Source of the DNA: JAGLQA01 sp023135565
GTDB lineage: Bacteria > Acidobacteriota > Aminicenantia > UBA2199
Reading direction: 5' to 3'
Length of the DNA stretch: 43,315 nucleotides
Assembly (NCBI GenBank): GCA_030639305.1
Contig: DAOWCY010000038.1
Coordinates: 1 to 43,315, forward strand
The notes under the pieces were generated by a model, which saw only the letters and a program-made list of their open reading frames with translations, was not told where the DNA came from and did not search any database. Below, piece after piece: positions 1 to 8,371 of the stretch (positions are counted from its first letter, which is position 1; every line of letters begins with the position of its first letter). The translations under genes were made by a program, and so were the position numbers.

Positions 1-111
1 TTAAAAAATCTAAATTTTAAATTCATGTGGACGTTATAGCAAGAAAACACATATTTGTCAAGCTTTATTGGCATTTTAGATCGTTTTTTATTTCCTTAAG
101 GCAACAGTATT

Positions 112-131
112 GCAGGGCCGCCGGAGGCAAG
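112..131 (+). repeat. Terminal fragment of the modular intergenic repeat
   Basis: These 20 bases match the 3' end of the repeat family found all over the window (GCAGGG, then GCCGGAGGCAAG). Only the terminal module is present; the hairpin part is missing. It points toward the caspase gene but lies upstream of that gene's likely promoter, so it is probably not in its mRNA. The rest of bases 1-110 is AT-rich and I see no gene there. Confidence 0.7.
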
Positions 132-176
132 TCTGTTTTAGATTTTCCCGGAACTGAATAGTTACCGCCGCGGGGC

Positions 177-205
177 TTGAATTCCGGCGGCTGATATGTT
201 ATCTT
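177..205 (+). promoter_or_regulatory. Probable sigma70-type promoter of the caspase-like gene
   Basis: TTGAAT (177-182), a 17-nt spacer and TATCTT (200-205). The predicted start is near 212, giving a leader of about 50 nt that contains AAGGAGG at 247-253, seven bases before the ATG at 261. Confidence 0.5.
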
Positions 206-260
206 TTTAGTGTGACGGGAAAAAAATTATAAACTTTTCCGCGCTTAAGGAGGCAATAGG

Positions 261-2147
261 ATGAGCAAAAAAATTTACGCTCTTTTAGTGGGAATCAATA
301 ATTATTCAGGCAATGTCACCAACCTGAAGGGCGCCGTGAACGACGTTAACCATGTCCGCGATTTTTTGTTGGATAATTTTAAACAAAACCTGTGTATGGA
401 GATTTTGCGGGACAGCGACGCTTGCCGGGCCAATATTATCAAACTATTCAAAGAACATCTCTGTAAAGCAGGCAAAGATGACGTGGTATATTTCCACTAC
501 AGCGGCCATGGCGCCAGGGAATCGGCTGCGCCTGAATTCTACGAATTCTATCCCGATAAAAAAGACGAAACCCTGGTCTGTTACGACAGCCGCAGCAGCG
601 GCGGTTTCGACCTGGCAGACAAAGAATTGGCCGTGCTGCTGGCGCAGGTGGCCGAGAAGAATCCTCACATCGCAATCACAATGGACTGCTGCCATTCCGG
701 TTCGATAACCAGGGACGTAGGTGACGTCAAATTAGGCGCAGCCAGGCAAACCACGGAATGGGACCCGGGCAGGCCGAGGCCGCTGGAAACTTATTTAGAC
801 GGCTATTTTGAACAAAAGGAACGAATCAGTATCCCCACCGGCAAACATGTGCTCCTGGCTGCTTGCGATCGAACCGAAAAAGCCTGGGAAACAGGAGAAG
901 GCAGGGGCCTTTTTTCTACCATATTAATGAAGGTGCTGGAAGAATCGGGGCGAGATATAAGTTACGCCGACCTATATGTCCGCTGCCGCGCCGCCATGCG
1001 GCAAGTAACCAAAATACAAAACCCTCAGTTTGAAACTTTTGCCCGTTTTCCGGCTTACACGAAGTTCTTAGGGGGAGAGCCTATCGGTTCGCCGACCCGG
1101 TACTTCGTTTCCGCGGAAAAAGGTTCCTGGAAGATGGAATGCGGCGCTTTGCACGGTCTGCCCACGGACCCCGGCAAAAAGATCGAAGTGGCCCTTTACC
1201 CCGATGCCGGAAGCCGCGATACCGGGGGGAGCGAAATAGCGGGGTATGGGACAGTCCTGGATGTGCAGGCGCAGAAAAGCACCCTGCTTTTGGATTTCCC
1301 TGCTGCCGGTAAAGACCGTTACCGGGCTGAGATTTTAAGCCTGCCGGTGCCGCCCACACCGGTATATTTAGCAGGAGACGAAGCGTCTAAAGCACAACTG
1401 GTAAATTCTTTGGCCGCCCACAAAGCAATAAATATCGTTTTCGTGGAGGACGGAACGGCTAAGTATGGGCTGTCGGCACAGGCAGGGCGATTCCTGCTCA
1501 ATAACCGGGAGACCGGGATTTTGCTCCAGGGAGTGGAAGGAGACCCGCGGGAATGCAGCGATTTCATCTTCTCGATATTAGAAAAAGTCATAGGCTGGGA
1601 ACGCAGCCTAAGTTTACAAAACCGGAAGACCTCTTTTAAATCCGCTGAAGTTGATTATAAATTTTTTGAAATACGAAAGGACGGGCAGAAAGAACCGCAT
1701 CCAGGCAGCGAGGTCACCCTGCATTTCGTGAAAGAAGGCGCCGATTGGCGGGAGATCCGCGGGGAACTGCGGCTGCACAATCGCAGCCGCCGGGAGCTGC
1801 ACTTTACATTGGCCTATTTTTCCGAAGCTTACGGAGTTTATATTTTGAAAAACGACCCGCTGCCGGCAGGGAACGATTGGGTGACGCTGTGGGGCGACGG
1901 AGAGGATGATTATTTCTATCTATCCGGCGAAAAAAATGCGGCGGTGGATATTTTCAAACTAATCATCAGCACTGAGCGAGTAGACGATTTTCTGCTGATG
2001 CAAGAAGAATTGGAATTGGGCAAAATTGTAAAACTCGATAGAACCCGGGCTATCGGCACAGTCAAAAGAAAAAAAATGAATAAATCGGTTACAGACGATT
2101 GGTTTACCAAAACCATTACCATCGAGACAGTGCGGCGGCGAGATTGA
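261..2147 (+). CDS. Caspase-like (peptidase C14) family protein, 628 aa
   Basis: This is a cysteine protease of the caspase/metacaspase clan, expected to cleave proteins after a specific residue; the target is unknown. The N-terminal ~260 residues hold the fold: a strand at 5-11 (YALLVGINNY), the catalytic His83 in YSGHGA, and Cys144 in DCCHSGS. Both dyad residues are present, so it should be active. The C-terminal ~360 residues are mostly beta-rich and resemble the surface-type domains often attached to bacterial caspases. They end in a basic tail with a W-x-T-K-x-I-x-I pattern. There is no signal peptide or membrane segment, so it is probably cytosolic. A strong AAGGAGG supports the start. 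It stands alone and converges on the minus-strand regulator group. Family call is firm; activation mode and substrate are unknown. Confidence 0.9.
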   Translation: MSKKIYALLVGINNYSGNVTNLKGAVNDVNHVRDFLLDNFKQNLCMEILRDSDACRANIIKLFKEHLCKAGKDDVVYFHYSGHGARESAAPEFYEFYPDKKDETLVCYDSRSSGGFDLADKELAVLLAQVAEKNPHIAITMDCCHSGSITRDVGDVKLGAARQTTEWDPGRPRPLETYLDGYFEQKERISIPTGKHVLLAACDRTEKAWETGEGRGLFSTILMKVLEESGRDISYADLYVRCRAAMRQVTKIQNPQFETFARFPAYTKFLGGEPIGSPTRYFVSAEKGSWKMECGALHGLPTDPGKKIEVALYPDAGSRDTGGSEIAGYGTVLDVQAQKSTLLLDFPAAGKDRYRAEILSLPVPPTPVYLAGDEASKAQLVNSLAAHKAINIVFVEDGTAKYGLSAQAGRFLLNNRETGILLQGVEGDPRECSDFIFSILEKVIGWERSLSLQNRKTSFKSAEVDYKFFEIRKDGQKEPHPGSEVTLHFVKEGADWREIRGELRLHNRSRRELHFTLAYFSEAYGVYILKNDPLPAGNDWVTLWGDGEDDYFYLSGEKNAAVDIFKLIISTERVDDFLLMQEELELGKIVKLDRTRAIGTVKRKKMNKSVTDDWFTKTITIETVRRRD

Positions 2148-2152
2148 CCCGG

Positions 2153-2250
2153 ACCGGGTCCTACCCGGTTCTTTCGAGCATTTATTGCCGGGCGGAGGTA
2201 CTTCATATCCGCCCGGATTCGCCCGATTCCTCAGCCGGGTTCCTACCCGG
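2153..2250. terminator. Cluster of three hairpins between convergent genes
   Basis: Three GC-rich inverted repeats follow one another: ACCGGGT/ACCCGGT (2153-2169, 3-nt loop), CCGGGCGGA/TCCGCCCGG (2188-2216) and CCGGGT/ACCCGG (2235-2250). They fill the gap between the caspase gene and the convergent small gene. No run of T follows, so any terminator is not of the classic intrinsic type. Confidence 0.5.
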
Positions 2251-2273
2251 TATTCCCAGGATATAGGCTAAAA

Positions 2274-2711
2274 TTATGGCCCATTGCCCCCAGGCGTCAC
2301 ATTGCCGGTTTCACTGGTGAGTATGATATCATTTCCTTTCGATGGAGAGGATTTTTTACCGGGGCTGCCGATTTTTAGAAGCCAGTCGGGAGATCCCGGT
2401 GGAATTGCAAGAATAAGCGTACTGCCTGAAACTTTTGTGCTAACGCTGCCGACATCGTTTGAAATCAATTCATAAACGAAATTATCATTGGCCGGTAAAT
2501 GCGCCCAACACCAATTTTTTAGATTCCCGGGCGCGCCGGTTACAGTGATTGCCAGGGAAGCATCCACATCATTGATGGGGACATTAAAGCTTTCGAAATT
2601 CCCATGGGCGATAATTGCCTCTACCGAATCGGAACTGTTGTAAACGGCAACATTTCTGCCATACTGCCCTTCACTCAATTTGTTTTTAACAGTAAATGTA
2701 AATTTTGGCAT
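2274..2711 (-). CDS. Hypothetical 145 aa protein, paralogue of the gene at 7332-7739
   Basis: I do not recognise the family. The protein is rich in alternating hydrophobic residues, Ser, Thr and Gly, which suggests a small beta-sandwich. It has no signal peptide or membrane segment. It aligns over its whole length with the 136 aa protein at 7332-7739: both start M-P-x, share G-x-P-G-N-L followed by a Cys three or four residues on, a strand ending in L-x-I-x-P-G-x-P-x-W, and L-K after it. AGGAGG sits eight bases before the ATG, so the start is secure. Its upstream region is also duplicated at the paralogue. It lies just downstream of the large hybrid regulator on the same strand but has its own probable promoter region. 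Confidence 0.75.
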   Translation of the reverse strand: MPKFTFTVKNKLSEGQYGRNVAVYNSSDSVEAIIAHGNFESFNVPINDVDASLAITVTGAPGNLKNWCWAHLPANDNFVYELISNDVGSVSTKVSGSTLILAIPPGSPDWLLKIGSPGKKSSPSKGNDIILTSETGNVTPGGNGP

Positions 2712-2957
2712 TTTAAAACCTCCTTTTTTTGGTTTTTTTAAGCAATACTAAAAGCCCCTGCCAACACTCCCTATCCGGGGCGGGGCCGCGACCATTTGCA
2801 CTTTGATTTTTTCCGCAGCAAACGATCTGCCTATATTATAGTATAAAGGCCATTCCTATGTGAGTAGATTGAATTCAATTAGAGGAAGAAAATCAATTCA
2901 ACCGGAACGAAAGGATAGTACGCATCATTCAATCCTGGTAATTTCCATTCATTTATC
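2712..2957 (-). promoter_or_regulatory. Upstream block A, duplicated ahead of both small paralogues
   Basis: Bases about 2825-2957 resemble bases about 7880-8010. Read on the minus strand, both carry TGAATGGAAATTACC, then TGAATGAT, GTACTATC, TGAATTGATTTT and an AT-rich -10-like TATAATATA. Copy A also has the 12-bp palindrome ATTGAATTCAAT near 2869. The shared elements probably form the control region of the downstream small gene. The regulator is unknown; the neighbouring AraC-type hybrid regulator is the obvious candidate. Confidence 0.55.
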
Positions 2958-5900
2958 ATTCCGCTGCCATGTAAGTGGTAGGCAGTTGGTGAAACTTCTT
3001 CTTAAAACATTTGGTAAAATAATTGGCGCTGGAAAAACCGACTTCAAAAGCTACCTCGAGCACTGTACCGAAATCGTTTTTTAATAATTCCGCGCCGCGC
3101 TTGAGCCGGTAGGAGCGAATAAACTCCGTGGGGGATTCCCCTGTCATTGCCTGTATTTTCCTATACAGGGTGGGTTGGCTCATTTCCATTTTCCGGCGCA
3201 GTTGTTCGATATTAAATTCCGGGTCCGATATATTCTCGTCTATTACTCCCTGTAGTTTTTTTATAAATTTCCTATCAACTTTAGAAACAGGGATTTCAAC
3301 AGGCTGCAGCGCCGTCTCCCGGTTCAGGATATGCTGCATATGGCGGCGCAGATCGATGAGGTTCTTGATGCGGGCGCACAATATCCTGGTGTTGAAAGGT
3401 TTTGTGATATAATCGTCGGCCCCGGTTTCCAATCCGTTGAGCACACTCTCTTCCGAAGCCCTGGCGGTTAACAGTATGACGGGAATATGACTGGTGTTAA
3501 CGTTGTTTTTTAATTGGCGGCACAATTCATATCCATCTATCCCGGGCATCATGACATCGCTGATAATTAGGTCGGGTATGATTTCCTGTGCTCTGCTGAT
3601 GCCCTCCCGGCCATCTTTTGCCTCTACCACATGGTAATTCGGATCCAGGGCTGTGCGAATATAGCGGCGCATATCGGCTTCGTCATCTATTAACAGGATA
3701 ATTTCCCTACCCGGTTTCAAAAGATCGATTTCTTCTCCACCCGGGCCGGATTTTTCCGCGGCGGCTGTGCTAACCCCGGCTGCGTTGTTTTGACCGGTTT
3801 CGGCTTCCCCGGGGACAACCGATTCCTGTGCTTTTTTATAAATTAGCGGGATGCTGCCGGAACTTTTACGCAGGGGGGGCGGCCCCGGTAATTCTACGAT
3901 TTCTCCCGGTTTTAAATGCTCTTTGCCCATAGGAAGCCGGGCGATAAATTCCGTACCTTTTCCCACACTGCTGTGCACATCTATGCTGCCGTGATGGAGC
4001 TCAACCAGTTCTTTTGCTATGGCCAGCCCGATGCCGGAACCCTTGCGATGGCACTCATGGGTACTGTCCGCCTGGTAAAAACGGTCGAAAATATGAGCCA
4101 ACTGTTCCCTGGGGATACCGGGACCTGTATCGGAAACCGAAATCTCCAGCCCACCGGAAGAAAAATTTATCTTGTTTCCCGGGCCCCTTGCGGCGGTAAC
4201 GGAGATTCTGCCTCCGCCGGGGGTGAATTTTACAGCATTGGAAATAAGATTAAAAATAACTTCTTCGAGTTTTTCAGCATCAAAATACAGTTCGATATTC
4301 TCCTCTTCCGATCGAAATGTCAGGTCGAGCTCATTTTTATCGGCCACCGCTTCAAAAGCAGCGGTAATGCCCTTTAAAAATGGAATAATATTTAAATATG
4401 CAGCCTGGAGTTTCACCTTGCCACTCTCAAATTTGGAGAGTTCCAGCAGTTGGTTGATTAAACCTAATAAACGTTGGGAGTTGCGCAGCATCAGGTTGAG
4501 TGTTTTCTTATCTTTTTTTTCCCGGACCTTAGAAAGCATCTCTTCCAAAGGCCCCATAATCAACGTCAGGGGGGTGCGGAATTCATGGGAAATATTGGCG
4601 AAGAACCGCGACTTTATTTGATCCATCTCTTTTAATTTTTCCGATTGTTCTTTTAATTTGACGGTTTGTTCTTCTAATTGTTGATTTTTCTCTTTGATTT
4701 CTCCTGTTCTCTCCTGGATCTCCTTTGTTCGTTCTTTAACGATTCGTTCAAGTTTTTGTTTTTCCCGTTCCAATTTCCCGGAGCGCCACCTGACAAGAAG
4801 AAACACCAAAAAAGATAAAACCGCAGTATAAATAAAAAAAGCCCAGTAGGTTTGGTGCCAGGGCGGCGCAACCCTAAAAGAAAAAACAGCTTCACTACCC
4901 AAAGTGCCGTACACATTTTTCGCCTGCACCCGGAACGTATACAGCCCGGCATCTAAACTGGAAAAATCCTTGCTATTCCCGGACAGATAAGGACTCCAAC
5001 GGTCATCGTGCCCTTCCAACATTGTTCTATACTCTACTGCCGGTTCGGCGTCGAAGAATGAAGCAGCTAACTCGAAATGGAAGTTTTTTCGATCTTTATA
5101 GTCGATGGTATAGACCGGGTCCGCCACACTGCCGTCTCTTTCATATTTATAACCATAAAAAATTAAATTGCCATTGATCTCTACTTTGCGAATAAAGGTG
5201 TGAAAGTCGAGATCATAATCCTTTTTTACCTTTAAATCGTAAGCCAGCAGGCATTCACTGCAGGCAAACCAGACGGTATTCCCACCCGGTTCGGGGTAGA
5301 TGGCATTGGCCTGGTAACCGGCAAAACGCAGGAAGGGTTTCCGCTCTAGTGTGAATGTTCCGCCAACCTGGGGAACAGCTTTGATATTTCTTCTATTTGA
5401 GTGGAACCAGGTATTTTTAGCTTTGTCTTCTACGATGCGGTAGACTCCTTCTCCCATTGGCCCACCGGCAAACTCCTCTCCAAAGGTAAAATCGGGAATA
5501 AAGGTTTCCTGCTCTTTTTCAAAGCGGAATATTCCTTGCCGGGAAGCAAACATCATATGGCCCGCGGCTTTAAACACATTTATCTCTCCGTCGGGTAGGC
5601 CATGCTCCGCCCCGTACCGGTTTACTTCATGATCGCTAATTGTCTCCGGCGTAAAGAAGTCTATTTTAAACACCCTGTTTGTCAATGTGCCTAACCAGAG
5701 GTTTCCTCTTTGGTCTTCAACGATAGTATAAACAGGTTGATCTACTTTTTTGAATTTATATTCCTCTTGCCAGCGCCTCGTTTCCCTATTAAAATACAAT
5801 GCGGACAACCCTTTACTTGTTCCCACCCAGATACGGTTTTTATCTTTAATCGACTGCAACAAAATATGAGACGCATCCTTAATAACTTCATAAGCTTTTC

Positions 5901-7203
5901 CGGCATTATTTTTTACCTGGAACACACCATCATTCGCTGCCGCCAATAGGGAACCTCCGCTGGAAAGCAGCGACCGGCAGTCGGCAGACAGCCCGGGGAC
6001 AAGGACATGCCTAAACCTGCCGGGGAGCACATAGGCCGGCGCTGTGTGCTTTTCTTTTACCAGCCGGTATAATCCGCGGGTAGTGCCTGCGTATACATCA
6101 TCTCCGTGCTTTATCACCGATAGAACCAGTCCTTCCAGCCCAGACCGGTCATCATAGATCGAGAAAGGGGAATTGTACTCTATTTTCGATATTCCTTCAT
6201 TTAAGGCCAGCCAGAGGTTGCCCTGCCGGTCTTCAAAAACATACTTCACATCATCATCTTGCAAACCGGAATCTTTGTTGAAAATTTCTTTTAATTTGCC
6301 CCGTGCATCGATGATTACCAGCCCGCCCCGGTGAGTAGTTAGGGCAAAGTCTCCACTTGAGAGCCGGATACCCCGATAGAATCGGTTTGCTTTTAAGTAA
6401 GCATCGGCTTCGGTGGGAAAAGGTTTCGCTCGACTGCCGTCATAAATAAAAAAACCTTGATGCTTAACACCGATAAGCAGTCTTCCGTCATCATAGGGCG
6501 CCATCATATAAATCGTTTTACCGGCAAAAAATTCGCCACCGGGAACCGGTTTTAAAACATCCCCTTCCATCCGCATAAGGCCTGCGTTCTGCTGATCGAC
6601 AAAAAAAATTCCCCCGCAAGTAAAAGAAATGAGAAAACGGGGGCCTAATTTAGGCAGCCATTTTTTTAATTGTTTACCGGCTGCATCCCGGCGGATCAAG
6701 AATTTTAAAGGGTTGAAATACACTCCCTCTTTTGTGGCATGTGTTCTATATACTTCTGAGAAGTTTTTTTCTTTTTCATCCAGCCTGTGTACCAGTGACG
6801 CATATTGCAAAGAGCCTTTTGGGCCGGGGGTGAGGCAGCCTATCTCACTGTTGCCGCCAACGTAAATAACGCCGGATTCATCCATGGCCAGTGAACGCAC
6901 CGAGATGTTGGGAATTTCGGTTTTGCGCCAGGAAATCCCGTCGAATTCCAGCAGCCCGCCCTGGTTGGCAGCATAGATGATACCGCGTTTATCCTGGAGC
7001 ACACACCAGTTTTGCGGTTCAAGGTTGTAGTCTCCCGGACTGTAGTTCCGGATATATTTGAAGCCTTTATTTTGACAGTATAAACCCCGGGGAGAGACTA
7101 CAAGAATCGCGATAATTAGGTTTAGGAATATAAATGCAAAAAAGTATCCACCTACAAATGCCGTGCCGTATCGTCTTCCTGGTTTTCTTAAAAGTTTTAC
7201 CAT
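2956..7203 (-). CDS. Hybrid two-component regulator: propeller sensor, histidine kinase, receiver, AraC-type DNA-binding domain (1415 aa)
   Basis: A complete two-component system in one protein, of the HTCS type best known from Bacteroidetes polysaccharide loci. Order: N-terminal signal/TM segment (about 18-40), some 14 two-component-regulator-propeller repeats predicted to be periplasmic (about 50-690), a Y_Y_Y domain (about 700-780), a TM helix (about 786-806), a coiled coil, HisKA with His873 in ISHEFRTP, and an ATPase domain with N-box near 982-1000 and DTGPGI/GSGIGL boxes. A receiver follows with phospho-acceptor Asp1216 in SDVMMPG and a Lys in TKPF, then an AraC-family helix-turn-helix pair (about 1312-1415). 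Key residues are all intact. It sits between the two paralogous small genes, which suggests that it controls them. The ligand is unknown; no glycan-use genes are nearby. Confidence 0.93.
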   Translation of the reverse strand: MVKLLRKPGRRYGTAFVGGYFFAFIFLNLIIAILVVSPRGLYCQNKGFKYIRNYSPGDYNLEPQNWCVLQDKRGIIYAANQGGLLEFDGISWRKTEIPNISVRSLAMDESGVIYVGGNSEIGCLTPGPKGSLQYASLVHRLDEKEKNFSEVYRTHATKEGVYFNPLKFLIRRDAAGKQLKKWLPKLGPRFLISFTCGGIFFVDQQNAGLMRMEGDVLKPVPGGEFFAGKTIYMMAPYDDGRLLIGVKHQGFFIYDGSRAKPFPTEADAYLKANRFYRGIRLSSGDFALTTHRGGLVIIDARGKLKEIFNKDSGLQDDDVKYVFEDRQGNLWLALNEGISKIEYNSPFSIYDDRSGLEGLVLSVIKHGDDVYAGTTRGLYRLVKEKHTAPAYVLPGRFRHVLVPGLSADCRSLLSSGGSLLAAANDGVFQVKNNAGKAYEVIKDASHILLQSIKDKNRIWVGTSKGLSALYFNRETRRWQEEYKFKKVDQPVYTIVEDQRGNLWLGTLTNRVFKIDFFTPETISDHEVNRYGAEHGLPDGEINVFKAAGHMMFASRQGIFRFEKEQETFIPDFTFGEEFAGGPMGEGVYRIVEDKAKNTWFHSNRRNIKAVPQVGGTFTLERKPFLRFAGYQANAIYPEPGGNTVWFACSECLLAYDLKVKKDYDLDFHTFIRKVEINGNLIFYGYKYERDGSVADPVYTIDYKDRKNFHFELAASFFDAEPAVEYRTMLEGHDDRWSPYLSGNSKDFSSLDAGLYTFRVQAKNVYGTLGSEAVFSFRVAPPWHQTYWAFFIYTAVLSFLVFLLVRWRSGKLEREKQKLERIVKERTKEIQERTGEIKEKNQQLEEQTVKLKEQSEKLKEMDQIKSRFFANISHEFRTPLTLIMGPLEEMLSKVREKKDKKTLNLMLRNSQRLLGLINQLLELSKFESGKVKLQAAYLNIIPFLKGITAAFEAVADKNELDLTFRSEEENIELYFDAEKLEEVIFNLISNAVKFTPGGGRISVTAARGPGNKINFSSGGLEISVSDTGPGIPREQLAHIFDRFYQADSTHECHRKGSGIGLAIAKELVELHHGSIDVHSSVGKGTEFIARLPMGKEHLKPGEIVELPGPPPLRKSSGSIPLIYKKAQESVVPGEAETGQNNAAGVSTAAAEKSGPGGEEIDLLKPGREIILLIDDEADMRRYIRTALDPNYHVVEAKDGREGISRAQEIIPDLIISDVMMPGIDGYELCRQLKNNVNTSHIPVILLTARASEESVLNGLETGADDYITKPFNTRILCARIKNLIDLRRHMQHILNRETALQPVEIPVSKVDRKFIKKLQGVIDENISDPEFNIEQLRRKMEMSQPTLYRKIQAMTGESPTEFIRSYRLKRGAELLKNDFGTVLEVAFEVGFSSANYFTKCFKKKFHQLPTTYMAAE

Positions 7204-7230
7204 TCCGGGAATACCACCCTGTGAAAATAA

Positions 7231-7259
7231 AGAATAGCATACTTGAAAAAAAAAATCAA
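7231..7259 (-). promoter_or_regulatory. Probable promoter of the hybrid regulator
   Basis: On the minus strand: TTGATT (7259-7254), 17-nt spacer, TATTCT (7236-7231). The -35 overlaps an inverted repeat, CTTGA and TCAAG around a run of T (about 7242-7260), which could be an operator. The leader to the ATG at 7203 is about 20 nt with only a weak GGTGG as ribosome site. Confidence 0.5.
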
Positions 7260-7331
7260 GATAAAAATTCGTAAATTCTATACATTTACCTCATCGCCTT
7301 ATTTTTACGTCTTAATAGAAACTTTTTAGTC

Positions 7332-7739
7332 CTATTTCCGGCGCTGCTCTTCATTATCGGTGATTGTGACTTTACCTATCGTAGGTTCCGGCAGAACTCC
7401 TGCCGGCCTTGTCATTTTTAACTGCCAGGAAGGAGGCCCCGGTTGAATCTTTAAGATAGTCCCGGCACCGAAATGAGTGATTGCCACTTTGACTTCCGTG
7501 GAAAACTCAAAATCAGCCCATGAAGGTATATTTATATAACAGGGCTGCCATAGATTACCGGGACCGCTGACTAAAGAGATGTGCAGATAATCGTTTTCCC
7601 CCGTTGTTTTGAGGGGGATGGTAAGCGAGCTTTCGTGGCTGATAATATGTGCCCCCTTTGTAGAGTGGTGGTACACATTGATACCCCGTTTCTCCCTCCT
7701 GAGTTTGTTATCTATGGTAATATTAATTTCTTGCGGCAT
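7332..7739 (-). CDS. Hypothetical 135 aa protein, paralogue of the gene at 2274-2711
   Basis: Function unknown; the same predicted small beta-rich fold as the product of 2274-2711. Shared features are G-P-G-N-L followed by Cys four residues later, then a strand ending I-Q-P-G-P-P-S-W-Q-L-K. The C-terminal tails differ. No signal peptide is seen. Two starts are possible. An ATG at 7739 (GGAG eight bases before) matches the N-terminus of the paralogue, M-P-x-x-x-x-x-x-x-N-K, and is chosen here. A TTG at 7760 has its own GAGGAGG and would add seven residues. It lies 128 bp upstream of the hybrid regulator and in the same direction, so read-through is possible. Duplicates bracketing a regulator usually reflect a local cassette duplication. 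Confidence 0.7.
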   Translation of the reverse strand: MPQEINITIDNKLRREKRGINVYHHSTKGAHIISHESSLTIPLKTTGENDYLHISLVSGPGNLWQPCYINIPSWADFEFSTEVKVAITHFGAGTILKIQPGPPSWQLKMTRPAGVLPEPTIGKVTITDNEEQRRK

Positions 7740-8010
7740 TTTTAATCTCCTATGTTTCAAAGTTTTACCTCCTCGAACCTTCCCTCACTGCCCCCTTAAC
7801 ATGTTACATCCCCACATTCCTGCACCCGGTCGCACCTCCTCGGATGAGAACTGCGACCTTTCGAGTTTTTCTTCCTCGAACGACCGCTTATATTATGCAA
7901 TAAAAAATATCCCGGGGTTGGTAATTAGAATTCAATAGAGGCAGCAAAATCAATTCAGCTTAGATGGGTAGATAGTACAAATCATTCATTCCAGGTAATT
8001 TCCATTCAAA
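7740..8010 (-). promoter_or_regulatory. Upstream block B, second copy of the duplicated control region
   Basis: Counterpart of 2712-2957. The best conserved part is 7925-8008, including GGTAATTTCCATTCA and AAAATCAATTCA on the plus strand, with an ATATTATGCAATA stretch near 7890 that would be the -10 zone. Between this block and the gene at 8372 there is only the palindrome at 8020-8082 and the AT-rich leader of that gene. Confidence 0.55.
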
Positions 8011-8019
8011 AGGGACTTC

Positions 8020-8082
8020 GGGGTCAAGTCTTGCATTGCAACATTTGAGTCACCGAAATGTGTTAATGCAAGACTTGACCCC
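8020..8082. repeat. REP-like palindrome with 18-bp perfect arms
   Basis: GGGGTCAAGTCTTGCATT (8020-8037) pairs perfectly with AATGCAAGACTTGACCCC (8065-8082). The 27-nt centre contains a second, weaker pairing (AACATTT with AAATGTGTT). A terminal GGGG and this arm style are what I recall for REP-type elements moved by IS200-like REP-associated tyrosine transposases (RAYT). No such transposase is in the window, so this would be a non-autonomous copy. Confidence 0.7.
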
Positions 8083-8371
8083 AATGTTTCTTAAAAAAGG
8101 AAAGTTTTTGAAAAAAGCCGGGGTTCCGGGGATAGGTTCCCGTCTTTTTTTATAGTTTCTAAAACGAATCGTATTTTTACCCCCGCAGCGGCTCCAGGTT
8201 CCCCGGTTAACCCCTGTAGAATGGGATAGGGTAGCACATACCCTTGATATGAGATCGCACAGGCCGTCCAGAAACCCTTAAATTTTTTTAACCTGAAATT
8301 TTCCCGGAAAACGTCTTGAAAAAATCTTAAATATAATGTAAAATTAGGCTGGTAATAATTAGGAGGAAATA

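Noticed and set aside
2860..3084. 74-codon plus-strand frame at the end of the hybrid regulator
   Set aside because: It spans the duplicated control block and the regulator's C-terminus and has no ribosome site.
3916..4621. Plus-strand frames of about 150 codons opposite the hybrid regulator
   Set aside because: They lie entirely over the HisKA/ATPase part of the regulator, whose motifs are clear.
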